From Phyllostachys edulis (Eukaryota; Streptophyta; Magnoliopsida; Poales; Poaceae), in NCBI GenBank assembly GCA_036346405.1, contig CM070554.1, forward strand, positions 43,361,058 to 43,425,057: a stretch of 64,000 nucleotides of DNA, in the 5' to 3' direction. Within the stretch, counting starts at the first letter, position 1. Every line of letters starts with the position of its first letter. Under the pieces are notes generated by a model that searched no databases, had not been told where the DNA came from, and was given only the letters and a program-made list of their open reading frames with translations. Of the stretch, positions 46,619-57,831 are shown one piece after another. A program made the position numbers and the translations under genes.

Positions 46619-49600
46619 GTGTGTGTGTGCTAAGTGGGCCCGCATCGTCAGTCTCCTCTCCCTCTCACTCTCTCACCTAGCCCCACTAGTCATCCCCATC
46701 CTCGCGCCTTCGTCTTCCTCTCGCCGAGCTAAAGCGCCGCCATTCTCGGTCATTTAACCGCGTTAATGCGTCCGTTTCTACTCGTGAACATGCGCATTAG
46801 CACCCACATTCTCTTCCGCACTCATACCACACGTTTCTCCTTCCTTAAATCTCTCTTGAACTGCTTTAACTTCGACGCCACACCAGCTTAAGGACATCAT
46901 TCACGTCCCCACCACTTCAGTGACCCTCTTGGCCTATAAAAGGCACCCTCGGCACCGCAATCTTTCCCCGCAACCATATCATCTCTAGTGCCCAAATTCC
47001 GCCGGAATCGAAGCTTGAAGCCATCGGAGTCCTAGCCTCGCCACTGTCGAATTGAGTCATTCCGTTGATGCTCCGTCACCGTCTTCTACACAAACGAGTT
47101 CTTCATCCCGAGTTCTATCTGGTGCACACGCCATCTTCGTCGGAGAACCCCTAACACCATCACCGCCGAAGCCCGTACCTCGTCGCTACCAAACATCTTC
47201 GCCATCGACCAAAACATTGCGCCATTGAGCAAATAAGGCAAGCCCTAGACTCGTTGTGTTACGCTAATCATTTTGTGCACCTTCGCGTAGCTCACCGTGG
47301 CGAGTAGTGCCGGCGAGCTTGTAGTCGAGCGCCGTCGCTGCTGCCCTGGGTAGTCGTAACTCCTTCGACCAGGTAGTCGTAACTCCTTCTGATCACGTGA
47401 AGTCGAAGAGTTGAACAATACTCAGAAAGTGAATAGAATTTTCAGAATTCTATATTTTCTCGTGACATCAAACTTCCGGATGTTCGTTCTCCCTCACACA
47501 AACTCCAAATCTGTCGTTTCTTGATCCTAAATCCATATAAATTCATTATCTACCTTCCAGTATTTATTTTGTAATTTTTGGATTTTATTTGAATTTTTGT
47601 TATTTATTCGTCTCGTTTTGCGCGCATAGAATCCGACATTTCCGAAACCTTCCAAGAGCAATCTACTGAAGCATCTGCAAATTTTGACGAAGGCAAGTCG
47701 TAGACCTTTGATCATATTGTACCCATTTTATAAAATTATATTGTTTTAAATTAACATGCATTGCTACTTTTTTAAAAAATATTTTTGGGAGTAGCTAAAC
47801 ACCTATTTGATAGTATGTCTCCTTGAATAATTGTGAATGACATGTTGATATGTACCCTTGGACATCATAGGCTGGGTTAGTTTTAGTTGGACATATTTTA
47901 TTACCAACATGGGTATCATATTATGCTTAGTCATGCTTTAGTTGTATGATGGGTTCCTTCACAATGATTACTCATGAAAGTTTGCTTAATGAAATATGGA
48001 ATTGTGGCGTGGCCACTGTTATTAAAATTTGTTGTGCCATAGCAAGGGTTGGAATTTGGTCGGGTTTGTACCAAAAATGATTTCATACTCACGCGATTGA
48101 ACGTGCAGTAAAGGGGATGATTTGGGATGTGGATGACTCACCTGAGTAGTCACTAAGGACTTAACGTTGTGCACCATTGATATGGGTCATACTGTACAAC
48201 CACATGTCTAGGATGGGCTGGCCCTAGCTGAATAATTAGCAATGTTTTGATTTGGTTCTGTTTGGGTTGATAAGCGACGCAAGAGGGGACCCAGAATGGC
48301 GAATCCTTAGTGAGCAGAACTGGGTCAAAACAGAGCTTTGTAAAAGCCTTGTGATAATCACTTAGTCGCACGCCTTTGGAAGCGTGTTATGTATGAAATT
48401 ATAAGATGATTATATCTTGTGGGTCAAGCTGTATAACCTCTGTAGAGTGTTAAAAAAACTATTCGAATAGCCGTATCCCCGGTTATAGACAATGCCTGGT
48501 GATTTCACACTAGGGGTAGAGTTTTATAAAAATGTTTGGATGTGGTATGGTTGGGGATTGAACAGGTAGTTCACTAGTTGTTTCAAAGTACTTGTTTACT
48601 TATGTATGTAATCTTTTAAATTATGCTTTTCAATCTATCTATTGTATTTACGGTCAATACTGCTTTATGCAAAATAGCCAAAAAAAACTACTCTTGTTCA
48701 AGCCTTGCATAAATACTATTTGCATTCATTTCCCTGCAACTTGCTGAGTACTTTATGTACTCATGAGTTTACGCCATTGTTGATCAGTCATCAAGGAAGG
48801 CCCAGGCAACACTGAGTTCTACAAGGAGGAGTACTTTGAAGACTATACGAACTAGGGTGCACTCTCCACTCGATTGCATATGGGCATGTCAGATGGCTAC
48901 CACATGAGTTTCTTCTGCTACAAGTTTATTATTCTATCGTTAAGCCCTGCGTGGCAATAATTGTAAAACCTTAACCATAAGGTTCGTTGTTACTTTTTAA
49001 TATTATTTGGCTTATTCTTAGCTATTTCGTTGTATGGATATGATTTCATCAATGTTGACATTGTGTGAACTAATTACTGACCTTGGGACTAGTTCAGAAT
49101 ACACAGAGGGTCCATATTTACGGATTTAGGTCCCGACACTCACCGTAACAAGGAATTCATACTTTTTCCCTACAACCAGGGGTAAGTACTGCACTAGTGG
49201 CTATACTTATTGATTTGTACTTTATAAGCAACGCGAACTTAGGTTTAATGACCATGGCGACATACCTGTGTAGGTTCCACTGGATTCTAATTGTAATTAG
49301 ACCAAAATGGAACAAGGTAATATACCTTGATTCCCTAAAGAGGGCCAAACACGACTTCACAGTTGTCCGATAATTAATCGACAGGTAAACACATTTCCTC
49401 CGGAGATAACTCTATTATAGTCTTTCCTTCCTTTGCAATGGCTAAGGCTAACTTTTTGAAATCACGTAGGTCATTCGCTGCATACGTTGCTACTCGAGGG
49501 AGATCCAAGGGAGGGATCAGTGCCCTACAACACTATCTAAATTTACTGGTATTCGCTAGTACACATTAATCCTATATAACAATTCGTAATAATGCCTCTC

Positions 49601-49917
49601 GAACTAACCAATTCTATTTTTGCAGTACCAACAGAAGCCACCGAGAAACACCTATGGATACTATGTTTGCCACAACATGCAACTACTCCTAGGTTCTGCG
49701 ATGACCAGTGATCCTCAGGTTTGTCAATCTTGCAATAACTATTTCAGACTTATCAATTTATATATATGCACGACTTTAATCTTCCTAGCGACAGGCTGTG
49801 ACCATCGCTACAACTGCGTTGGAACAGGCCGAGCTCAAATACATTTGAGGACAGTTTGTGTCCTTCTTGTTGTGTGAGGTCATAAACCCATGTGGGGAGT
49901 TCCACAATGTAGATTGA
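43841..49917 (+). pseudogene. CACTA-2 TNPA/Ulp1-like gene, split by a solo LTR
   Basis: The start is ATG 43841 (MSSAHSLSLSPHASD). Exon 2 covers 43821-44574: LTITDVDPSGTLLNP, WIKITYDSWKEL, FKSTLMKQYVEK, then an in-frame TAG (44279-44281) before DFVAKKTTDDFRSE and AGYAGKILQ. Exon 3 is about 44654-45071 and exon 4 about 45149-46008, the latter containing two 90-bp coding repeats from 45421 (VSTSWESP ... ELPAL). Exon 5 starts near 46127, is split by the solo LTR (46239-49138), and continues NKEFILFPYNQ at 49144-49184. A Ulp1-like His exon (FHWILIVIRPKWNKV, about 49275) and Cys exon (about 49629; NTYGYYVCHNM, with Tyr where CACTA-1 has Cys) follow. The end is GEFHNVD, TGA at 49915-49917. Plant Ptta/En/Spm-type protein plus Ulp1-like domain. 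Confidence 0.82.
46239..49138 (+). repeat. solo LTR, family A, inside CACTA-2, TSD CTCAC
   Basis: 2900 bp, TGTAACAGCCCC to GGTCCCGACA, flanked by CTCAC at 46234-46238 and 49139-49143. Removing it with one CTCAC gives a continuous reading frame in the host exon. It contains a (CT)n tract at about 46584-46616. It belongs to the same LTR family as the outer solo LTR. Confidence 0.95.
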
Positions 49918-50147
49918 ACTTGATTGGGATACGATTGAACTTAATGGTACATGTGTGCATTTGTTCATGAATGGTTAATTTTAGTTCATTTGAGTTAATT
50001 GATTTGTGAAATGGATGTACTTGTTTCTAAAATGAATGTGAATTGGATGTATACAAGTATTTGTTATGTTTCTGCTTGTTTTAGAGGGCATGGCTAGCAT
50101 TTCCTGATGCTAGCTAATAAACAGAAATAGATTTAGCAATACAAAAG

Positions 50148-50541
50148 AATATCACAAACGGTTCCTTAGGAAAAACCGTCTATGATACATTAGCTATCAT
50201 AGACGGTTTCATCTACAAACCGTTTATGATACATCAGCTATCACAGACGGTTTCATCTACAAATGGTTTGTGATACATAAGCTATCACAGACGGTTTCAT
50301 CTACAAACCGCCTATGATACATTAGCTATCACTGACGATTTCATCTACAAACCGTCTGTGATAGTTAACTATCATATACGGTTCGGAGTTAATAACCGTT
50401 TGTGATAGCCTGCATCACAGATGGTTTGAAAACTGTATGTGATAACCTCATGCCATTACTTACCCATAAACTCAGAAGGCTCACGAAACTGTCTGTGATG
50501 ATATTTTTGAACCGTCTGTGATGAACTTTTCTACCGTAGTG
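50148..50541 (+). repeat. CACTA-2 3' subterminal repeats and terminus
   Basis: It includes a short-period array (about 55 bp) in which agctatcacagacggtttca and caaaccgtttatgatacat-like segments repeat four to five times (50200-50360), then scattered arms to the terminal CGTAGTG. Confidence 0.85.
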
Positions 50542-51675
50542 GCAAAGCACAGTGCACGAAGTACAGTGCGGGAAGTACTTTATAGGGTGCAGGAAGCACC
50601 TAGGTGTGCGAGCACATGGAATAAGGTAGTCTCGCCTGAGCAATCACTAAGAACTTAACTTTGTGCGCCATTCATCTGGGTCATACTGTACAACCACAAG
50701 TCTTTATAGGGTGGACTTGACCAACTAATTAGCAATGTTTTGATTCAGTTCTGTTTGGGTTGATAAGCGGTGCGAGAGGGGGTCCAGAATGGCAAATCCT
50801 TAGCAAGCAGAACTGGGTCAAAACAGAGCTTTGTAAAATCCTTATGATAATCACTTAGTCGCACACCTACGGAAGTGTGTGAGCGGACATTATAAGATGA
50901 TTATCTCTTGTGGGTCAAGCTGTACAACCTCTACAGAGTGTTAAAAACTATTCGAATAGCCGTGTCCTTGGTTATAGCCATGTCCTCGGTTATGAACAAT
51001 GCTTGGTGATTTCACATGAGGGGTAGATTTTCTCAAAAATGTTGGATTGGTGGAATGGTTGGGAAGTGAATGGGTTGTTCACCAGTTGTTGGTCGGGAAG
51101 TGAGCGGGAAGTTTATTGGTTGTTTTAAATAAATTATCTATTTATTTATTATTCTTTTCAACTATACTTTTCAATCTATTTACTGTCAATACTGCTTTCT
51201 GTAAAATAGCCATAAAGCCAACCTTGTTCAAGCCTTACATGAATACTATTTGCATAAATTTTCCTAGACTTGCTGAGTACTTTAAAGTACTCACGGCTTT
51301 GCACCATTGTTGATCAGTCACAAAGGAAGAACCTGGGAACACAGAGCTCTTTGAGGAGGAGTACTTCGAAAACTATGCAAACTAGAATGTGTTCTCCACT
51401 CAATAGCCTGTGGGCATGTCAGATGGCTACCACGGGTTTTTTCTTTCCGGTGCAAGTTTACTCTTTTGTCTTAAGTCCTACGTGGTAAACTCTATAAAAC
51501 TTGACCATGCGGTCCGTTGCTACTAAGTAATATTAATTTGTCTACTTCTTAGATATTTTGTTTTATGGATATAATTTCATCGAAGTTGCAACTGTGTGAA
51601 CTAGCTACTGATCATGGGACTAGTTCAGAATACACAGAGGGCTCAGATTCAGTGATCCGAGGTCCCGACAAAACA

Positions 51676-52253
51676 ACCCATTCTAGTAGGAATAATCTGG
51701 AAAATTCTCATGTTCCAATGGAGCAGCTTTGTTAATTTGGATGCGGTGGTTTTCACTTTAATTTAGTTTATGACTATTTTGTTTATTGTCACATTTAGTA
51801 TATAAAAAATGGCAACTTTACCTTTTTTTACCATTGTTTGCTGGTTCTAATGATGCAATACACTTTCTGATTGCCCTAGCCCATCTTGCCACAATTATGA
51901 CGAGTAGTTTGGCTGCTAAAAGAAATTGTAATTTACCACACTTTGGCAAATACAATGCGGAAAGCTGAAAATACTATCCTGTTCATTTTAACTTAACGTT
52001 TTAGACATTGACATGTTCTCCAATACACATATTTTGTTCATTATTGTTTTAATTATAAATTAGTAAAATTTATTAAAAATGCAATGATATGAAAGTATTT
52101 TTATAACAAATTCAAATAATTTCGTACACGTTAACGGTCAAAATTTTAAAAGGTTGATTGCACGTATTCTTAAACAACATCTAAAAAATAAGTAGGGAGT
52201 ACTAGTTATGGTTATGATCTTGTCTAGGTGAGTGCGCCAACATCAAAAGGCAC
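51676..52253. other. unassigned flank right of the solo LTR
   Basis: AT-rich, no supported gene. It is the continuation of the sequence left of 39779 once the solo LTR is removed. Confidence 0.5.
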
Positions 52254-52663
52254 CGGAACATCCCAAATTTGGAATTCTTTTTGAAGCCTTTACAAATAAA
52301 AATAACCATTTGAATTTTCCTATTTAAGTTCAAGCTTAATTTTAATTTTCAGAAATCTAGACTTCAGTTAAATTCAAAACCATTTTATTTGTGTTCCTTG
52401 AGTTCCAGACTATTTTCTAGAATTTGCCAGGAATTTTTTGAGTTTATTTGCTATTTCTTTGAGCTCGGTTTTATTTAATCTTTTTTCTAAAATTCAGAAA
52501 TTCTTTTCTTTTCCGAATTTTCTTTTTCCTCTTGGCCCTTTCCTTTTTCCTCCCGACCATTCCTTTACCGCCAGCCCGTCTCCTTTTCTTCCCCTACCTA
52601 GTCGATGGCCCAGCCCAGCCGCTCCTTTTCTATTTGCGCACCAACCCAGTAACCTATGCCTCC

Positions 52664-52698
<35 letters not shown>

Positions 52699-54009
52699 CT
52701 ATGGGCCCACCTTGTTAGTGCCACGTCATCGTCTCCTTCTTCCTCCTGACTCCGTCCATGTCCATGTCCAACACGTCGCCGCTGTCGGTCTCCTCTCAAA
52801 CTCTCCCGTTTAGGCCCTATTTAAGTGTGCTGCCTGCGTCACGAGGATCATCCCGTCCGTCTCTTCCAAAGCCCCAAGCCGTCGACGCTAGTTTTGTCTC
52901 TTTTGTGCCAGAATTCCGTCGAAAAGCTGTCGCCGCCGAAGGTCTTTGTCGTTGGATTGCATCGCCCTCATTGCTCCTCCGCCTGTTCTGTCGCCACCGT
53001 TGACTTAGCCTCACCACGTTCTAGCAGGTGCTCTCTTCCTTGTCCTCGGAGCATCACCGAGCCGTCCTCGCCGCTTTCCAACTCCGGCAGTCGCCTCCAT
53101 TGTCGATCTCATCACCAGTGTGTCCCCTTACCTCCCCTTGTGTGTCATCTCATGTCACTTGCCTTCCTCTTCCGACTGCTCCCTTCCCGTTGCTTCTCCG
53201 CTAACTTAGACAGCCGCCATTAGCGCCCTTCATCCCCGACTCCAGTCTTCGTCGCATCGCCATCTCCATTGTCTTCCAGCCGTCCTGAGCTGCCCGTCGT
53301 GTTCACCGTGCCACCGGCGAGGTCGTGCTCCTCTCTGTTTCTTCAGGGCGCCACTGAGCCACCATCGCTGCGACGCACCCGTCCCTTCTTCTCTACCGTC
53401 ATCACCACCATCGCTGCTTCGCTACTGCCATCGCCGCGCTGCCGCCTCCCAAACCTTCACCATGTCACCGGGGTCCCATTTTTTACTTCGCCCGTCGCTC
53501 CCTCGCCGGCGTTTGTCGCCACCACCATGCGCCAAAATCGCCGCCTCCTTCCTCGATTTTCTCCCTAATTCTCTCTCTCTCTCTCTGTCATGTGGGTCCC
53601 ATAGTCAGCTCCTCCCTTTGTCTCTTTCTCTCTCTGGCACTCAGGTCCCATATGTCATTCTCTCTCTTTCTCTCTATTTCACTTACAGGTTGGCCCCACT
53701 TGTCAGTGTCTTTTTCTTTTTCTTTTCAGCCGAAGGAATATTCTTGGAATAGTATTTTCTCTCTCTTTTTCCTTTTCTGGCAAATCTTCCAAGAGTTCGT
53801 TCTTCTTCATCCGACCTCCAATTGAGTTCGTTCACGTTCCTAAATTTGTCTAACATCTAACTATTTATTTTTGAGTTGGTTTTTTATTTCATGGATTTTA
53901 TTTTATTTTAGTTTGGATTTATTTGTGTTTCGTATGCTATTTTCTCTCTCGTTTAAACGATCTATTTCAAGCAGCAGAAGCAGGTGCAAGGTTTGAAGAG
54001 CAAAGTGTG
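52254..54009 (+). repeat. 5' part of a family A-like LTR, cut by CACTA-3
   Basis: It starts near gaacatcccaaatttgg; the expected TG is mutated or lost. Like 39784 onward it has aaataaaaataaccatttga, a CT-rich Pro/Ser-coding-like section with (CT)n at 52666-52695, and the c-gttcgttct-c region. It stops at the CACTA-3 terminus. Any continuation lies beyond the window. Long ORFs (52438-53752) are low-complexity. Confidence 0.7.
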
Positions 54010-54320
54010 CACTACTACAAAGAAGGCTATACTAGATGCCTCATGGCAGACGGTTTTCTAGAATCCATCAGTGTTATAATTATCCCAGACAATTTTACAA
54101 GCGCGACCGTCTATATTACTAACGATGCCTAGAATCGTCTGTGATACGTAATTATCACAGCTGGATTTTAATAAGAACTAACAAGAACCATCTGTGATAA
54201 TTATAGACGTCACAGATGATTTTTAATTAGAACCGTCTGTGATAAATTCATAGACGGTTCTTACCGTCTGTGATAATTTTGTATCATAGATGTTTTGTGG
54301 TTGGAAGTGTCTGTGATATG
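54010..54320 (+). repeat. CACTA-3 5' terminus and subterminal repeats
   Basis: Terminal motif, then acagacggtt / aaccgtctgtgat arms to 54320. The end of the array is closely similar to that of CACTA-1 at 20630-20680 (ttttgtatcacaaacagttt-like, then gtgatatg). Confidence 0.85.
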
Positions 54321-54481
54321 CATCTCTTAAACGCATCAATGCCGTTTTGGCTCCCCGATGTGTCTCTTCGTCTCACGCACCGAGTTTATTCCTTGTTTTA
54401 TAAAAAAATGATCATCTGCCACCGAATATGAATCCCCACATCGTTCTACTCTCAAGCACAAATAAATACAATTTTAAATAA
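54321..54481 (+). promoter_or_regulatory. probable CACTA-3 leader/promoter for cargo
   Basis: It holds cgatgtgtctcttcgtctc near 54357 and a TATA-like gttttataaaaaaatgatc near 54393, both matched at the equivalent place in CACTA-1. The cargo ATG follows at 54482. Confidence 0.42.
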
Positions 54482-55125
54482 ATGGCTCCCAACTCTTTTT
54501 CCTTGTCGCCGGCATTGATGGCCTACCTGGCCATCCTATATGAGCACCTCTCCGGCCGTACGCTAGCGGATGTTGTGGAAGGACACTGTGCTAACAGTGT
54601 CTCCCTCATCCACCGGAGGTTATGCCGGGGCACGTGATGGCGGCATTCCGCCGTCTAGATGACCTCCTCTGTCGTGTCTTCCAGGTGGTCTCCAGCTTCC
54701 GACGAGCTAACCTCGCCATCGACGTAGTCCTCCAGAACGATGTTGCACGTCTCAAAGAGGATTACCGCCACTTTGACTACTACATCGAGGCGGCGAGTGA
54801 CTGAGTCTACCAAGCCAAGACCCCTCGAGCAAGAGAAGAGAGCCTATGGATGCAATTTGACTTGATTCTGCAGTCAGAGTTTCTTTAGGCAACTCTCGAA
54901 TGATTGTGTCAACGGTTGGACGTGTTTTGGGTTACCTATGTTGATCCTGAACTCTCTGATGCCAACGACGTCGCCTACGAAGTTTTGAAGACGGAGATAG
55001 TAGGCTACTTGGGCCGCTACAAAAACTTGATCTTTGTTATTTCTACTTTTTTAAAATATTTTGTAAGAAGCGACTGGCCACGTTGTTCCTTCTATAGCGC
55101 AGTCTCCACGTTGTTCCTTCTATAG
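54482..55125 (+). pseudogene. unrecognised cargo ORF of CACTA-3
   Basis: I do not recognise this gene. From ATG 54482 a frame reads MAPNSFSLSPALMAYLAILY then HLSGRTLADVVEGH, ending at TGA in the 54634 region. An overlapping frame (54622-54804) continues FRRLDDLLCRVFQVV and NDVARLKEDYRHFDYYIEA; a further piece (54904-55125) reads DVFWVTYVDPELSDANDVAY. GC content is higher than in its surroundings and codon use looks coding. It is helix-rich by eye, with no obvious motif. The location, just behind the CACTA leader and before an internal repeat block, parallels the F-box cargo of CACTA-1, so capture of a host gene is likely but unproven. Confidence 0.45.
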
Positions 55126-55132
55126 CAACTGC

Positions 55133-55380
55133 GCTATAGAAGGAACTATCACAGGCGGTTTAGTGGAACAAATCATCTGTGATATGTATCATAGATGGTT
55201 CTAAAATAGAACCATCTATGATACATAATTATCATAGTTTTTAATAAGAACCGTCTGTGATACTGCACAAACGGTTCTTAACAAGAACTGTCTGTGATAT
55301 CATCACAGACGATTCTTAATAAGTAACATCTGTGATTATTTTGTATCACAGACGGTTTATGGTTAGAAGTGTCTATGATA
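55133..55380 (+). repeat. internal subterminal-repeat block before TNPD
   Basis: It begins ctatagaaggaactatcaca (3'-end type) and ends tggttagaagtgtctatgat (5'-end type), with no TIR inside. A short tandem of cacgttgttccttctatagc immediately precedes it (55078-55125). Confidence 0.75.
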
Positions 55381-55860
55381 TGTACTCTGTTATTAAATAC
55401 CCGGACCATCCCGACAAATATGTTTACAGTGAGCGATACATCCTAAGCGGCTCTGTTTCTCAAGCTCTGTTTCTTCCTCCTCCCTCTCCATTAGATTTGG
55501 AGCGTTTGGTGAAAGCATACCGCATATTTGCAAGTGTGCTTGTAGATCTATTTGTTCTTGGTGATGTAATGTTAGTATTTGCTTCCAATTATATGCATTA
55601 TAATCAAGAGAGATGATAGCTAGGTTTAGATCTAGATTTAGATCTAGCTTGGTAGTTTGCTCCAATTTAAGAATGGGTCTCACAACTCCTAGTCTACTTC
55701 GATATATTCTTGCTTGATATATATATTGCTTCATGAATAGTACATAGCTAGCTACTTTAGATGGACAATTTAAGGTGAATGATATGTATAAGTGTAATGG
55801 CTAGTTAGCTATAGGAGCATTAATCTAATTTAACACTAATTTGTTACATGCGTAGCGTAG
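55381..55860 (+). other. TNPD leader and probable intron
   Basis: It contains the tttgcaagtgtgcttgtaga leader segment also found before TNPD in CACTA-1 (23890), then noncoding sequence up to the ATG at 55861. A TATA box is not certain. Confidence 0.45.
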
Positions 55861-56184
55861 ATGGACCGAAGCTGGATGTACGTTGAGAACTGTGTGAGTG
55901 AAGAGTACATCGATGGTGTGTTTGCTTTTAGAATAGCTGTCGAGCAGGATATGTTGAAGAAGGGGATGAAATTTATGTACTGTCCATGTATTAATTGCGA
56001 TAATCTGAAGATGTTTACCAACTCTACGCAGATCAAAGCACACTTGATTCAAAGGGGTTTCAAAAAGGGGTATCCATGTTGGACTAGTCACGGTGAAGAG
56101 CAGATTATACAGGAAAGTAGTAACATCGTAGAGGGAAACAACGATATGTTGGATGTGGACTGTGCTTGAAGGGATACGGGTAGG

Positions 56185-57781
56185 CTACACTAGCTGGCAA
56201 TTCAAAAATTCTACCACGTAAACTAGGATGCCATGCAAGCAAGAGATCATAGATCATTATCACCAGATGCGCAGTGCAGCGGAAGAAGAGTTAGAGTAGC
56301 CTGATTCAACGAAGAGCACGTCGATGTAGTGGTCATAGTTGATCACCCTACGTCGAGCATGTCGATGCAGTGGTCGCAGTCGATCGTCCAGTGTCCTCAC
56401 GAGTCGATCGTCTCCTCCAACAACCTTCGCAATTCCTTATGAAGATCGCAGATCGTCCTCAAGCGTAACAGCAACCGCAGTAGCGCCTTTACGGTATCCA
56501 CATGTCCAGGTAAGGAACACCGTACGCCGGTGTGCTAGCACCAACTCGCACGGCAGGTCTCTCTCAAGAAGATGGCGACTAGGGTTTCGGTGGATCAACT
56601 TACGTGTATCGCATATTTCTCCCATAGCCTCAAGCATCCCCTTACATAGTGCCCATCACGAATTCTATCCGAATACGTTTGTTCCAACCCGTTAAGTGTG
56701 TAATCCGTTAGGTTCATGTGTAATCGGTTGTGACTCAGAAACTCCTTTTTGGTCACGAGTCATTAGCGGCTCCTAGCAGGACATAACGATTCCCGAATAC
56801 ACACGAATTATATCGAACGAACCTTAGTGCAATATGATCTACAACCAGGTCCTTATCACTAACGACCAGCTCGTATCTCTATACGACCAGCTCATATTTG
56901 GTCTCGACCAGTTTGTAACTCCTTACAACCAGGTTTCGACCACTTAGCGATCATGTTCGACCAGCCTACGACCAGCTCGTATCTCCATACGACTAGTCCG
57001 TATATGATCGAACTGAAAGACCTGCTCATGTATTCTTTTTTTTACCTCACGATATCTGGTTGAACTCAAGGTACGATTTATGTCATCCATGAACTGTTCA
57101 ATACTTTCTCGATCAAGTGTAGGATAACTTCACGTGGTCAAACACTTCGACCACTAGTGGCTTGGCCATGCACTTTCTTTATCCAATCATATCGAGGGGC
57201 CCAGAGATATCTCTCCTATTATGTTAGAAGGGGTAAATCTCATATCCGACCAGTCACATTCCTCCACATGTTTCATAGCATACTTGAAAGCTACTTTTAT
57301 AACTACCCAGTTACGGAGTAGCGTTCGGCAACCCCTAAGTGCACTATTATACATGTAGGAAACCATGCTGATCTCAGGTCTAAGGATTATACATCATCAT
57401 TGCATGAGACCAACTGACGACACATAAAATCATAACAATCTCAATAGTGTCTCAAGGTGGGTCAATCCAACCCCATGTTCTCTAACATGTGTTCACATTA
57501 TTGATTCGATATCTCTATATCCATGACTGATGAAACATGGTCATCAATCAATACATGTGCTGGTCTATAAGTCACTAGTGTTACGACCAGTGACATCCGA
57601 CCAGGGATACTTTTAGAACGACATCATATAAGTTAAAAGAGCTTCACCAACCAGTCACATACTTATTAATCTTTATAACCAATGATTCATTAAAGGAACA
57701 GAATAACATTTATTCAATAACTCAAAAACATAGACGTGATACAATCATCTCCATGATTGCCTCTAAAGCATATCACCAACA
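56185..57781 (-). repeat. 3' LTR of the Tork-like copia element
   Basis: On the minus strand it starts TGTTGGTGATATG at 57781, right after a purine tract (GTAGGAGAC). The heptamer CGACCAG and close variants recur at least ten times between about 56860 and 57660, mainly as acgaccagctcgtatct repeats. No coding content. Confidence 0.78.
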
Positions 57782-57831
57782 GTCTCCTACTTGCACTAGA
57801 GTCAATCATATAGATATCTTATACCCATTGC

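Larger units (their letters stand above)
41904..50541 (+). mobile_element. CACTA-2, En/Spm element with TNPA/Ulp1-like gene only
   Basis: The 5' end is CACTACTACAAAAAGGC at 41904; the 3' end is a degraded CTTTTCTACCGTAGTG ending at 50541. The flanking triplets are GCG and GCA, a one-base-imperfect 3-bp target duplication. It interrupts the family A solo LTR. It has both subterminal arrays and one gene but no TNPD transposase, so any mobility would have depended on another element. Confidence 0.88.
39784..51670 (+). repeat. solo LTR, family A (gypsy type), split by CACTA-2, TSD AAACA
   Basis: It starts TGTAACATCTC at 39784 and ends GGTCCCGACA at 51670. AAACA precedes (39779-39783) and follows (51671-51675). 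Without CACTA-2 it is about 3.25 kb, similar to the 2.9-kb relative at 46239-49138. Shared landmarks include ccattttataaaattatatt, gaattgtggc and the taccaacatgggtatcat segment. Its Pro-rich ORFs (40214-40803, 40873-41262) come from CT-rich LTR sequence and are not genes. Confidence 0.92.

Noticed and set aside
52438..53825. Ser/Leu/Pro-rich ORFs in the region before CACTA-3
   Set aside because: Low-complexity (CT)n-rich LTR sequence with no domain, open in several frames.
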